Assembly (NCBI GenBank): GCA_937949745.1
Contig: CALECM010000068.1
Location: 1-35,226, forward strand
DNA length: 35,226 bases
Reading direction: 5' to 3'
Source of the DNA: an uncultured Bacteroidales bacterium
GTDB lineage: Bacteria; Bacteroidota; Bacteroidia; Bacteroidales; WCHB1-69
Of the stretch, positions 7,966-17,145 are shown one piece after another. The notes under the pieces are model-generated. The model worked only from the letters and a program-made list of their open reading frames with translations, had not been told where the DNA came from and searched no databases. A program made the translations under genes and the position numbers. Each line of letters opens with the position of its first letter. Position 1 is the stretch's first letter.

Positions 7966-7973
7966 CAAAATTA
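7966..7973 (-). promoter_or_regulatory. Candidate -7 box for the lipoprotein operon
   Basis: TAATTTTG on the minus strand matches TAnnTTTG exactly, 42 nt before the lipocalin-like ORF. No TTG lies at the expected -33 distance, so this is weaker than the other promoters called here. Confidence 0.4.
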
Positions 7974-8108
7974 TATAAAAAATGAAAGGTCTTTTTGTTC
8001 AAAACCATTAAATTTTGTTAATTAATCGGCAACACACTAACAACAATCTGATTTAAAACATTTTATTCCAATATCATGTTCACTCCGAGAAAAAATAAAG
8101 AATTTTAT

Positions 8109-8138
8109 TTGAGGTGAACAAAAAAAGTTGTAATTTTA
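8109..8138 (+). promoter_or_regulatory. Promoter of tRNA-Ser
   Basis: TTG (8109-8111), a 19-nt spacer and TAATTTTA (8131-8138) match the Bacteroidota consensus at all positions but the last. The expected start is 10-15 nt before the tRNA. Confidence 0.55.
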
Positions 8139-8157
8139 CCGACCGAAAAATTGTAAT

Positions 8158-8245
8158 GGAGAGATGGCCGAGTGGTCGAAGGCGCACGCCTGGAAAGTGT
8201 GTAAACGCCGAAAGCGTTTCAAGGGTTCGAATCCCTTTCTCTCCG
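8158..8245 (+). tRNA. tRNA-Ser (anticodon GGA)
   Basis: A complete class II tRNA of 88 nt. The 7-bp acceptor stem GGAGAGA/TCTCTCC is perfect and the discriminator is G. The D arm has GGCCGAGTGGTCGAAGGC. The anticodon stem CACGC/GTGTG contains one G-U pair and closes the loop CTGGAAA, with GGA as the anticodon, reading UCC/UCU. A long variable arm (AACGCCGAAAGCGTT) marks it as serine. The T arm is AAGGG-TTCGAAT-CCCTT. The 3' CCA is not encoded. Confidence 0.97.
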
Positions 8246-8332
8246 CACAATAAAATATGGGAAACAACGTATTATAAAGAAAGAAATTAATCAAAAACAA
8301 TCATTAAAAAAACACAAATCATTAAAGTTATT

Positions 8333-9145
8333 ATGAAAAGACTAATCGCCTTTTGTGCCGTAGTAGGTTTTTTTACTTTCGGTATTTCTAACGTAACGTT
8401 TGCGCAAAACGATAACAATGCTACCAATCCGGCTACTACCGAACAGGCGCAGGATGAAGTGGCTGAAGAAGTGATCCCCACCGCTCAATTAATAGAGGAC
8501 AATGACGAAGTAGCCGAACAAGGTTTGCATTATGTATTAAAAGATAAGTTTATCCAGGGGGGCGCCATCTGGATGACCCCGATCTTGATATGTTTGATCC
8601 TGGGTCTGGCTATGTGTATCGAACGTATTTTTTACCTTAATTTATCTACCGTTAATTCATCCAAATTACTGGATAAAGTTGAAGACGCCCTTAAAACCGG
8701 CGGCGTTGCGAAAGCTAAACAACTTTGCGCAGATACCAAAGGCCCACTCGCCGCAGTATTTTACGAAGGGCTCGACCGTTATGACGAAGGACTGGAATCA
8801 GTAGAGAAAGCCGTTGAATCTTACGGCGGCGTTCAAATGGGTAAACTGGAAAATAACTTAAGCTGGATCGCTTTATTTATGGCAATCGCGCCTTCCTTAG
8901 GGTTCTTGGGTACGGTTATCGGTATGGTACAGGCATTCGACGATATCGAACGCGCAGGTGATATTTCCCCGACCATTGTTGCCGGAGGTATGAAAGTGGC
9001 CCTTTTAACAACCGTATTCGGTTTGATCACCGCTATTATCCTCCAGATATTCTATAACTACATCCTATCCAAAATCGATTCTATCGTAAACGACATGGAA
9101 GATGCTACCATCGGATTCATGGATATCCTAATTAAAAACAGATAA
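8333..9145 (+). CDS. exbB: ExbB/TolQ/MotA-type proton channel subunit
   Basis: A 270-residue inner-membrane protein. Residues 1-25 look like a cleavable signal peptide ending V-T-F-A-Q, followed by an acidic, Ala/Thr-rich periplasmic stretch (26-65), an extension often seen in Bacteroidota ExbB. The membrane helices lie near 79-98, 175-197 and 215-243. The last two, N-L-S-W-I-A-L-F-M-A-I-A-P-S-L-G-F-L-G-T-V-I-G-M and V-A-L-L-T-T-V-F-G-L-I-T-A, carry the family's Gly-rich and Thr-containing channel motif. With ExbD it forms the motor that uses proton flow to energise TonB and outer-membrane transporters. It is the first of four genes in a row. No promoter or terminator is evident between it and tRNA-Ser. 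Confidence 0.93.
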   Translation: MKRLIAFCAVVGFFTFGISNVTFAQNDNNATNPATTEQAQDEVAEEVIPTAQLIEDNDEVAEQGLHYVLKDKFIQGGAIWMTPILICLILGLAMCIERIFYLNLSTVNSSKLLDKVEDALKTGGVAKAKQLCADTKGPLAAVFYEGLDRYDEGLESVEKAVESYGGVQMGKLENNLSWIALFMAIAPSLGFLGTVIGMVQAFDDIERAGDISPTIVAGGMKVALLTTVFGLITAIILQIFYNYILSKIDSIVNDMEDATIGFMDILIKNR

Positions 9146-9192
9146 GCTGTTATGCTATTTCAATCGAAAATAAATATAACATCCACTGAAAA

Positions 9193-10137
9193 ATGAGTAG
9201 AAAGATAATAAACATCATCATATTTGTGATTGCCGGCATCGCTTGTCTTCTCACACTTTGGTTTGCCATCGGTTTTGATGACAACAAGGAAGACCTCTAT
9301 TATGAAGCAGGCATCATTAACGAGAATAATCCCCAATTGTTGGCTGACTTTAAGAATGTAACTCCCGCGACTCTCCCCGCTTTTGTTGATCAGAATCTCG
9401 CACAGGCCAACGAATTCAATAATATCCTGAAAGAAGAACAACTTCAGAAAGATATCTTATACACTTATATCGTACAACTTCAGGAACTTACCAGCGAAAC
9501 TTTTCCTGAATACAAAACCAACTTCCAGTCTAATTCCAGAATATTGTTTGCCAAATCCGACAGATCATCGGATTATATCAGCGGATTTAACAATGTTACG
9601 GACTTTAACAGCCTTCCTGCTTATATAAATAACCTTGAAAGTGAATACAGGACTGTAAAACAAAATTACCTGGAAAGAAAAGACTATTCCAGGGCATTAA
9701 ATGTTTTTATGAAACGCGCAAGTGATATCAACGGCGTGGTATCGGAAAGCAAAAAAATAGCTGACCTTGAAAACCTTCAAAATGATGTGGCACAAGCTAC
9801 CAGTGAAGCTAAAACATTGAACGCAGCCGTGATATTTACTTATATTATATTTTTGCTGGCAATAGGACTCACATTATTCTTTGCGATTATCCAAATTGCG
9901 AAAAATATAAAAACTTCTTATAAGGCTATTCTTGCAATATTAGCTATCGCTCTCGTCCTGGTAATAGGATACTTTATTTCCTCACCGGATCTAAGCAGAT
10001 CGGCTATCGCGGAAAACCTTACTCCGAATAATGTAAAATGGATAGGAGCCGGTATGATTACCTGCTACGTAGTCTTTATAGGCGCTGTAGCTTCCATTAT
10101 CATCTCCTCGCTCATGAGCAAATTTAAAAAAGTTTAA
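9193..10137 (+). CDS. Membrane protein of unknown function between exbB and exbD
   Basis: A 314-residue protein with one helix near the N-terminus (residues 5-27), a long soluble, mainly helical segment (about 30-210) with coiled-coil character, and three helices at the C-terminus (about 212-235, 245-262 and 284-308). Only 5 nt separate it from the first exbD gene and 47 nt from exbB, so it is very likely part of the same motor operon. The soluble part would probably lie in the periplasm, if the first helix is inserted N-in. I recall a protein in this position in other Bacteroidota, but no function. It could be an accessory or scaffold subunit of the Exb motor. No enzyme motif is visible. Confidence 0.8.
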   Translation: MSRKIINIIIFVIAGIACLLTLWFAIGFDDNKEDLYYEAGIINENNPQLLADFKNVTPATLPAFVDQNLAQANEFNNILKEEQLQKDILYTYIVQLQELTSETFPEYKTNFQSNSRILFAKSDRSSDYISGFNNVTDFNSLPAYINNLESEYRTVKQNYLERKDYSRALNVFMKRASDINGVVSESKKIADLENLQNDVAQATSEAKTLNAAVIFTYIIFLLAIGLTLFFAIIQIAKNIKTSYKAILAILAIALVLVIGYFISSPDLSRSAIAENLTPNNVKWIGAGMITCYVVFIGAVASIIISSLMSKFKKV

Positions 10138-10142
10138 GTAAT

Positions 10143-10724
10143 ATGGCAAAAAAGAAAGTACCGGGATTAAATACAGGAGCAATGGCAGATATATCTTTTC
10201 TGCTGTTGACCTTCTTCCTGCTGACTTCTTCCATCAATACCGAACAGGGTATTCCCCGCAGGTTGCCGCCTCCGAAAGATGATACCCAACAGGAAACCCA
10301 GATAGACATTAAGAAACGTAATATACTTAATGTAGTGGTTAATTTCAGGGATGCCTTACTGGTAAATGATCAAGACGTACAGATAGGGGAACTGAAAGAC
10401 AAAGCAAAGGAATTTCTTGCTAACCCGTATAATCTGGGGAATCTTCCGGAAAAAGATGTTAAATATATTGATTTTATAGGCGAATACCCCATTTCAAAAG
10501 GGGTAATCTCCCTAACCAACGACCAGAGTACATCATACAATATGTATGTACAGGTACAAAATGAACTCCAAAAAGCGGTGAATGAACTACGTGATGAAGT
10601 ATCCAGCAGTTATTTCGGAAAAAAATACGACAATCTGGATACCGCCATGCAACGGGCAGTTCAAAGAGCCGTTCCTATGAATATTTCTGAAGCACCACCA
10701 ATCGATTACAGTCAACCTAATTAA
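10143..10724 (+). CDS. exbD: ExbD/TolR family biopolymer transport protein (first copy)
   Basis: A 193-residue protein with a short basic cytoplasmic start (M-A-K-K-K-V-P-G-L-N-T-G), a single membrane helix (about 16-33, beginning with the conserved proton-carrying Asp16 in A-M-A-D-I-S-F-L-L-L) and a periplasmic domain. The periplasmic part has the usual D-x-K-K-R-N-I-L-N-V-V-V-N-F-R-D...L-V-N-D-Q-D-V strand pattern. It is longer than proteobacterial ExbD (about 140), with an extra segment after residue 140. It lies 2 nt before a second exbD gene. Confidence 0.92.
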   Translation: MAKKKVPGLNTGAMADISFLLLTFFLLTSSINTEQGIPRRLPPPKDDTQQETQIDIKKRNILNVVVNFRDALLVNDQDVQIGELKDKAKEFLANPYNLGNLPEKDVKYIDFIGEYPISKGVISLTNDQSTSYNMYVQVQNELQKAVNELRDEVSSSYFGKKYDNLDTAMQRAVQRAVPMNISEAPPIDYSQPN

Positions 10725-10726
10725 TT

Positions 10727-11227
10727 ATGGCACGGTTTAAAAAAGGAGAAAAGAAAGAAGTTCCGGAACTCAATATGGGTTCGATGTCAGATATTATATT
10801 CATGTTCCTCTTTTTCTTCATGGTAATTACCAATATGAGGGAATCGGCATTGAAAGTGCAATATAATCCTCCCAAAGCCACAGAAGTGCAGAAACTTGAA
10901 AAGAAATCACTGGTGGCTAATATTTACATCGGAGCTCCTATCGGTAAAAATGAAAACACCTTACCCCCCGGTAGAGTATCCGTGCAATTAAACGACCAGA
11001 CTATCAAGCAGGAAGATCTCGTGAATGATGTGCGTGATTTTATCGGAACGGAAAAAGAATCACGTAGTGAAGAAGACAAGAACAGACTGACCTTCTCGCT
11101 TAAAGTAGACCAGGATGTACAGATGCGTTATGTGAACACTATTAAAGCTGAGTTACGTAAAAATAACGCCTTGAAGATCAACTACGCGACCGGTAAAAAG
11201 GTCGACATGATGGATCAGACCAGATAA
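10727..11227 (+). CDS. exbD: ExbD/TolR family biopolymer transport protein (second copy)
   Basis: A 166-residue ExbD paralogue. Its membrane helix follows L-N-M-G-S-M-S-D-I-I-F-M-F-L-F-F-F with the conserved Asp22, and the periplasmic part has S-V-Q-L-N-D-Q-T-I-K and V-D-Q-D-V-Q-M-R-Y-V-N-T-I-K, where the family has its last helix. It differs clearly from the first copy, so the two probably form a heteromeric ExbD pair in one motor, an arrangement frequent in Bacteroidota. It is the last gene of the operon. Confidence 0.92.
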   Translation: MARFKKGEKKEVPELNMGSMSDIIFMFLFFFMVITNMRESALKVQYNPPKATEVQKLEKKSLVANIYIGAPIGKNENTLPPGRVSVQLNDQTIKQEDLVNDVRDFIGTEKESRSEEDKNRLTFSLKVDQDVQMRYVNTIKAELRKNNALKINYATGKKVDMMDQTR

Positions 11228-11264
11228 TTTTTCTGTTTTCTTTTGGGAAACAGAAATTATATAG

Positions 11265-11308
11265 CCGGGAATACGTTGAGAATTTTTCTACAATTTCCCG
11301 GTTTTGCT
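11265..11308 (+). terminator. Possible terminator of the exb operon
   Basis: CCGGGAA (11265-11271) and TTCCCGG (11295-11301) can pair around a 23-nt loop and are followed by TTTTGCTTTT. A second hairpin with 8-bp arms lies just before it (11231-11255). The long loop makes this a weak call. Confidence 0.35.
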
Positions 11309-11338
11309 TTTATTAAAAGGAATAATTAAATAAAGTGT

Positions 11339-12211
11339 ATGCTTAGATCCATGACCGGCTTCGGAAAAGAAATGATCGTAAAAGATGGGAAAAGTGTGAT
11401 CATTGAAATCCGTACGTTAAACAGTAAACAATTGGACATTAATACCCGGATATCTCCCCTTTTCCGGGAACAGGAAAATGAGATCCGTTCCATTTTAACC
11501 CAGGAACTCAAAAGAGGGAAAGTAGATTTTTCCCTGTATATTGAGAAGAATGAGGATCCCCATATTTCCATAGACGGAGAACTGGTTAAAAAATATTACC
11601 GGCAATTTGAAGAACTGGCTCATGAAACAGGCGCTTCCATAGGTCCGGAGATGTTTATACATTCCCTGAAAATGCCTGATGTGATCATTTCTGCCAAAGA
11701 AGAATTGAGTGAGGATTTCTGGAAATTCCTATTTAAAGGTATTAAAAGCGCATGCGACCAGGTTAACCTGTTCAGGGAATCGGAAGGAAAACACCTGGCG
11801 GAAGATATTATAGGACGTACTAAACTGATCAATAATCTTATAGACGAGATTATCCCGCACGAAGAAAACCGTATTCAAAACATACGGGAAAAATTCCACA
11901 GTTCACTTTCTGAAATCCCGCCGGAAGGAAAATATGATAAGAACCGGTTCGAAGAAGAATTGATCTATTATATCGAGAAGATCGATATCACTGAAGAAAA
12001 AGTACGACTCAGAAAACATTGCGCCTATTTTCTGGAGACGATCCTCGATGAGGAAAGCAACGGTAAAAAGCTTGGCTTTATCGTACAGGAATTCGGCAGG
12101 GAAATCAATACCATCGGTTCTAAAGCCAATGATTTCAATATCCAACAGATCGTGGTCCAAATGAAAGATGAAGTCGAAAAAATAAAAGAACAACTGGCCA
12201 ATATTCTGTAA
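11339..12211 (+). CDS. yicC: YicC family endoribonuclease
   Basis: A 290-residue protein that starts with the family signature M-L-R-S-M-T-G-F-G-K. It then has the N-terminal YicC domain (to about 155, with I-E-I-R-T-L-N-S-K-Q-L-D-I-N) and the C-terminal DUF1732 domain (about 205-290, with Y-D-K-N-R-F-E-E-E and G-K-K-L-G-F-I-V-Q-E-F-G-R-E-I-N-T-I-G-S-K). The final segment is one of the best conserved in the family. E. coli YicC has been shown to be an endoribonuclease acting on small RNAs. Length is normal. The gene is followed by der after 43 nt; in other Bacteroidota it is more often followed by gmk. Confidence 0.93.
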   Translation: MLRSMTGFGKEMIVKDGKSVIIEIRTLNSKQLDINTRISPLFREQENEIRSILTQELKRGKVDFSLYIEKNEDPHISIDGELVKKYYRQFEELAHETGASIGPEMFIHSLKMPDVIISAKEELSEDFWKFLFKGIKSACDQVNLFRESEGKHLAEDIIGRTKLINNLIDEIIPHEENRIQNIREKFHSSLSEIPPEGKYDKNRFEEELIYYIEKIDITEEKVRLRKHCAYFLETILDEESNGKKLGFIVQEFGREINTIGSKANDFNIQQIVVQMKDEVEKIKEQLANIL

Positions 12212-12254
12212 GGTCGTTTTCAAATAGTAATATAAATCAGGAAATAAGTTAACA

Positions 12255-13559
12255 ATGTCAAATATATTATCCCTTGTAGGTCGTCCTAATGTCGGAAAAT
12301 CCACATTTTTTAACCGGCTCACCCAAACCCGGGAAGCCATCGTAGATTCTGTCTCGGGAGTTACCCGCGACCGGAATTACGGGAAATCAGATTGGAACGG
12401 GTATGAATTCTCCGTCATCGATACCGGAGGTTATGTGGTTGGATCCGACGATATCTTCGAATCCGAGATCAGGAAACAGGCTGCCCTGGCTATCGACGAA
12501 TCGGATGTAATTGTATTAATGGTGGACGGCAGGGAAGGACTTACTCCCCTTGATCAGGAAGTAGTGGATATTTTAAGACGTTCCAGGAAACCTTATTACG
12601 TAGCGGTAAACAAAATCGACAGTCCCAGTAATTACCTGGATTATACCGAATTCTATGCTTTAGGAATTGAAAACATCTACCCTATTTCCGCTATTTCAGG
12701 AAGCGGCTCGGGAGAACTATTGGATGAAGTGGTCAAACATTTCTCCCGTGAAACCGATGACGGATTGGACGACCTGCCGAAAATCGCGATCGTGGGAAAG
12801 CCCAATGTGGGAAAATCCTCGTTAATTAACACCTTTCTGGGAGAAGAACGCCATATCGTAACCCCGATCGCCGGAACCACCCGTGATGCTGTTTATACAC
12901 GTTATACCGGTTTCGGGTTCGATTTTTATTTAATCGATACGGCCGGACTGAGAAAGAAAAAAAAGGTGGAGGAAAATCTGGAATTTTATTCTGTGATGCG
13001 GACGGTAAGAGCCATCGAAAGCAGCGATGTTTGTATCGTGATGTGCGATGCCAGCAATGGTTTTGATGCCCAGGATATCAATATCTTCAGTCTGGCGGCC
13101 AGAAACCGTAAAGGAATCGTTCTGGTGATGAATAAATGGGATCTTGTGGAGAAGGATCATAAAACCCACAAAGAATATGAAGACCTGGTTAAAAACCGGA
13201 TCGCACCCTTCAGCGATGTTCCCATCATCTTCACATCCGTAACCAATAAGCAAAGGATATATAAAGTATTGGAAACGGCGATCCAGGTTTATAAGAATAA
13301 ATCACGCAAAGTGCCCACTTCCGAACTTAACGACACGTTATTGCCCATTATCCAGCAGACGCCTCCTCCGGTTACCAAGGATAAAGTGATCCGGATAAAG
13401 TATATTACCCAACTTCCCACTTCATTCCCGGCTTTCGCTTTTTTCTGCAATTTGCCGCAATATGTGAGAGAAGATTACAAACGCTTCATGGAAAACCAGC
13501 TTAGAGCACATTGGGATTTCCACGGAGTTCCTATGGAAGTTTATTTCAGGAAGAAATAA
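12255..13559 (+). CDS. der: Ribosome-assembly GTPase Der (EngA)
   Basis: A 434-residue protein with the two tandem GTPase domains unique to Der. The first has GRPNVGKS (9-16), DTGG (56-59) and NKID (119-122). The second has GKPNVGKS (181-188), DTAG (228-231) and NKWD (293-296). The C-terminal KH-like domain (about 350-434) is complete and ends with F-H-G-V-P-M-E-V-Y-F. Der binds the 50S subunit and is needed for its maturation. All G motifs are intact. It ends convergently with the TldD-like gene on the other strand. Confidence 0.97.
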   Translation: MSNILSLVGRPNVGKSTFFNRLTQTREAIVDSVSGVTRDRNYGKSDWNGYEFSVIDTGGYVVGSDDIFESEIRKQAALAIDESDVIVLMVDGREGLTPLDQEVVDILRRSRKPYYVAVNKIDSPSNYLDYTEFYALGIENIYPISAISGSGSGELLDEVVKHFSRETDDGLDDLPKIAIVGKPNVGKSSLINTFLGEERHIVTPIAGTTRDAVYTRYTGFGFDFYLIDTAGLRKKKKVEENLEFYSVMRTVRAIESSDVCIVMCDASNGFDAQDINIFSLAARNRKGIVLVMNKWDLVEKDHKTHKEYEDLVKNRIAPFSDVPIIFTSVTNKQRIYKVLETAIQVYKNKSRKVPTSELNDTLLPIIQQTPPPVTKDKVIRIKYITQLPTSFPAFAFFCNLPQYVREDYKRFMENQLRAHWDFHGVPMEVYFRKK

Positions 13560-13666
13560 CTAATTTAATCCATAGGAATATTTAATTCCGGGCTCTTTTT
13601 ACTTCCCGGATTATCATCGTAAAATACAAACATAACCGATACAAGAAAGTTTGGGATAAGAATATA

Positions 13667-16600
13667 TTAAGGTAATAAGGGATTTTTTATTTCCGGCTGG
13701 GTCCTTAATATTACCTGCTGGTCTTTTTCCAGTTCCAATTCCCGGAAAAGGATCGCATCGGGCGTAATGATGCTGGCCGGGACACCGGAAATATCAAATT
13801 CATACGAACCCCGGATATACATCCCGTTATTCCCTTTCAACAGTGTATTGTATACCTGCTGGTGATTGGAAACAGCTACCGCCTGTTTAAAAGATTTGAG
13901 TGATAAAGCGGATAACCTGGCCGACCTCATGATAGTCTCCGAACCATCTTTCACGGATATCCTGATCACGTATAACGGATGATAATAACCGTCACGGGTA
14001 CGGTATTGGTCCAAACCCGGAACATTACTTGTCGGAGAGACTATTTTCGGTACGATATAGGCATATTCATAATCTTCTTCTTTAGCCATAGCAATGAGTT
14101 TCTTTTTGATTTTGGCATAGGAAGTTTTACTTTTTCCGGTCATTTCAATAACTCCGGCGCTCAATGAGGTAGTGAGCCGGCCGGCCGATAGCGCTAACCG
14201 TTTATGACCGTTCGATTCCGTGAAACGTGAAGTGGGAATACGGTCAGTCAAAAGATTTTCCAAAACACCTTCTTTAATCAGTTCCAATTCTCCGGGAGGC
14301 TTCACTCCTTCCGCATCAACCTGGTAGAATCCGATTAAAGGAACATCCTGGAAAGTTGACTTACCATCCACAGCTTTTATGGTGATATTCCTGGAAATGA
14401 CTTTCTTACCTTTCAGATTTTCGAGTGTATTTTCTTTAGGAAGATACTGGCCGTACCAGCGCATCAGATCCGGATTAGAGGTGATATTTTTCCTTCCGGC
14501 CAATAATCCCTGGGCATTATCCAGAAAAGACTGGGCCACAATTTCTCCCACAGCCTCACCGGTGAACATAACAGGCCCGCTATAGGATTCTTCCACTCTC
14601 GGAGATTTCCTTAATGTTTCCAACAATTGAGCCATTTCCCGGGTTTTTTCCGATAATTCATAAATCGGGGGAATATCCTGATAAGAAGGATAATAGGAAG
14701 TAAAGTAATTCATAAGGGGTTCACCGTCCTCCGTAAGGGTTTCCGCATAAACCCGAACTGCCGTTAATGAAAACGGCTGGGTATATTTCATCCCGTCGCT
14801 ATTGAGATAAAGCGCTTTGGCACGGTATGCGTATACCGAAGCGCCCGAATTGGTGAAATGGGGATATTGCTCAAAAACACGGGACAACTCCTTTGCGATA
14901 TTTTCGATATCCGATTGCAGGAAATATTCATTTGATCCGGAAATCTCATAGGCTTTATTCTCAACTTCCGAAAGATCAGGTAAACCGGTAATCTCCGGAG
15001 AAAGGTTTTGTTGCCGTATAGCAACCTTTTTAGCTTCCATCATCTCCGCTGATCTTTTGTAACGCGAATCGGTAGTAAGCCAGAGGCTGTTCCTTATTCC
15101 GTTATACTTATTCTCAGTGGGAACAGGAATATAAAAGGATCCGCCGGAACCGAATATGGAATTCTCATCTATAAAATTGAGGTTGTTCTTCTCATTATTT
15201 CCGACCAGCACCTTGGTTTCCTGATTACGGTATGGTTTATCGATGGAATGAGTGAGACCGCCCAATTTACTTTCGGCGGCCATTAAACGGGCATCCGTAA
15301 CCAGATAACTGATAAAATAAGGATTCTGCAATCCATCAATACGCAGGTTTTCCATGTTGTAAGCGATCTCGTCTTTCATAGCCTCGAAAGCCATAGTTTC
15401 AAAATCAGCTTCTTCATAAAGCCGGCTTTCGTCATAATATCTCTCTACAACAGGAGGTTTGCTCTGGGCCTTGGATTTCTTTTGCACCTCGATCCTTTTT
15501 ACAAATAATGCGGGTGAGCAACAACCTACCGGGATTCCACCGGACTCGGCTCCGCAGGTACCGGCAAAATTACCGGCTTTATCCCCTATTCCTTCAATCT
15601 GGGAAAACATCGACAGCGGGGTTCCTACCAGATCCACTCCCCGCACGAGTTCGTCTTCGCGTCCATCCGCGTAAACACGGTAAACTTCCAACGGCGTAAC
15701 ATTGAATGAATTGGGATAATAACGTCCGGTCATGGTAAATCCTCCCTGGACTTTATGGAATATATATCCATATTCTTTTCCCTGGACTTTTAATTCCCGG
15801 ATGAGCATTTCTTTCAACTGTTCGTCCGTATAAGGATTTTCGGTTTTCACGATCAGGTTGGATTGCCTTGAAACCGGTTGATATCCAGATTGGGCGCGGG
15901 CATGACCATTGGTTTTGGGAAAGTTATCAATCGGGGTCCTGGTCATCAGGAAATTCTTCAAGATCCCTTTATCCACGACCACCACCTTTTCCGACCTGGT
16001 ACCTTCATCATCAAATTTATAAGATCCGTTTAAAGGAATATTCTCATAATGAGATATGGTCGGATCAAAAATAACGGAAATGTCGGGATTTAAAACCTGT
16101 TCCCCTACTTTTTTCTTAAAAGTCTGTCCATCATTTTCGCTCTTCATACGTTGTCCCTCCACCCGGTGTCCGAAAATCTCGTGAAAGAAGACTCCTGCCG
16201 CTTCACTGGTCAGAAGGGCCGGTCCTGTGTATGAATCTACAATCGGAGCATCTCTTAATTCCAAGAGCGTATTTACCATTTTTTTTATGTCTCCCTCTAT
16301 GATATAATCTTCCGGAAGTTCTTCAGGATAATGACCGAAATAGCCGGAATATAAAGGTAATTCCATCCCGTCGTCAGCCTGGGTTTTTGCCGAAATATTC
16401 AGATGGGCATAATTCTGATTCTGCACGATAGAAGTACCTTCCGAATTGACGAAATACTTCCTTTCGAAAGTAAATCTGGCGGTAGCACCTCCTTCCAGAA
16501 TCGCTCTTTCCCGGGCAAAGAAACCGCTGTATTTCTTCAATTTATTTCCCCATTCACGCACATCCACCGTAATAACTTCCGGTTCTTCATAATATACAGA

Positions 16601-17125
16601 ATGGTAAACTTCCGAATAATCGGGCGATCTGTCATCCGCTTCTACTTTTACCGCCACATTGGCTTTCACCTTTTCCAGCCGTTTCACCGCTTCCTGATAC
16701 GCTATATCGGTTTCTCTCCACAGGGTCTGTTCGATAGCCCGTGAATAATTGTCAAGAGGAAGGGTAATAAATTGACGATAAGTAAAGTAATCAGAGGCAT
16801 CATCGCGCAGTTCATGATAGTTATCCATATCCGGGGATCCTAACCGTACCTGTATCGTTAATATCCGGGTCAGGGAAGAATCCGCATAACTCAGGTTGCC
16901 GAACATGGCATTGATATCATACGATCTCACTTCATCCACCCGATAACTCATAAGGTAAACCGGATCCGGCTTTGCGCCGTAAATTTCCATTTGACGGGCC
17001 ATTTCTTTTTCAAGGGTTTCCAGGAGCATATCCCGGCTTTGTTGGCCCTGGGCAAAAGAAAGCCGGAATCCTGACACTGTGATAGCAAGGATGAAAACCA
17101 GCCTGATTACAAAATTAGAAGACAT
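13667..17125 (-). CDS. Exported tandem TldD/TldE-like protein (two modules in one chain)
   Basis: A 1152-residue protein, about 2.5 times the length of E. coli TldD. It starts with a signal peptide (residues 7-26, ending F-A-Q), so it acts outside the cytoplasm, unlike TldD. Module 1 (about 30-560) has the TldD metal motif HEIFGH at 315-320 (HExxxH) followed by RVEG, and the family's C-terminal block G-T-C-G-A-E-S-G-G-I-P-V-G. Module 2 (about 575-1152) has the same order of segments: G-P-V-M-F-T-G-E-A-V, then N-P-D, then D-R-I-P-T-S-R-F-T-E-S-N-G-H. However, the metal site reads GEIVAQ (860-865), so both His are lost. In E. coli, TldD carries HExxxH and its partner TldE (PmbA) does not; here both halves are fused. 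The known pair degrades peptides, as in microcin maturation and CcdA turnover. The substrate here is unknown. It lies 20 nt after metK. Confidence 0.88.
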   Translation of the reverse strand: MSSNFVIRLVFILAITVSGFRLSFAQGQQSRDMLLETLEKEMARQMEIYGAKPDPVYLMSYRVDEVRSYDINAMFGNLSYADSSLTRILTIQVRLGSPDMDNYHELRDDASDYFTYRQFITLPLDNYSRAIEQTLWRETDIAYQEAVKRLEKVKANVAVKVEADDRSPDYSEVYHSVYYEEPEVITVDVREWGNKLKKYSGFFARERAILEGGATARFTFERKYFVNSEGTSIVQNQNYAHLNISAKTQADDGMELPLYSGYFGHYPEELPEDYIIEGDIKKMVNTLLELRDAPIVDSYTGPALLTSEAAGVFFHEIFGHRVEGQRMKSENDGQTFKKKVGEQVLNPDISVIFDPTISHYENIPLNGSYKFDDEGTRSEKVVVVDKGILKNFLMTRTPIDNFPKTNGHARAQSGYQPVSRQSNLIVKTENPYTDEQLKEMLIRELKVQGKEYGYIFHKVQGGFTMTGRYYPNSFNVTPLEVYRVYADGREDELVRGVDLVGTPLSMFSQIEGIGDKAGNFAGTCGAESGGIPVGCCSPALFVKRIEVQKKSKAQSKPPVVERYYDESRLYEEADFETMAFEAMKDEIAYNMENLRIDGLQNPYFISYLVTDARLMAAESKLGGLTHSIDKPYRNQETKVLVGNNEKNNLNFIDENSIFGSGGSFYIPVPTENKYNGIRNSLWLTTDSRYKRSAEMMEAKKVAIRQQNLSPEITGLPDLSEVENKAYEISGSNEYFLQSDIENIAKELSRVFEQYPHFTNSGASVYAYRAKALYLNSDGMKYTQPFSLTAVRVYAETLTEDGEPLMNYFTSYYPSYQDIPPIYELSEKTREMAQLLETLRKSPRVEESYSGPVMFTGEAVGEIVAQSFLDNAQGLLAGRKNITSNPDLMRWYGQYLPKENTLENLKGKKVISRNITIKAVDGKSTFQDVPLIGFYQVDAEGVKPPGELELIKEGVLENLLTDRIPTSRFTESNGHKRLALSAGRLTTSLSAGVIEMTGKSKTSYAKIKKKLIAMAKEEDYEYAYIVPKIVSPTSNVPGLDQYRTRDGYYHPLYVIRISVKDGSETIMRSARLSALSLKSFKQAVAVSNHQQVYNTLLKGNNGMYIRGSYEFDISGVPASIITPDAILFRELELEKDQQVILRTQPEIKNPLLP

Positions 17126-17145
17126 AATAATGGTATAAGTTTATA

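Noticed and set aside
13587..13610. Hairpin TCCGGG/CCCGGA between der and the TldD-like gene
   Set aside because: The stem has only 6 bp with a 12-nt loop and no T-run on either side, so terminator function is not supported.
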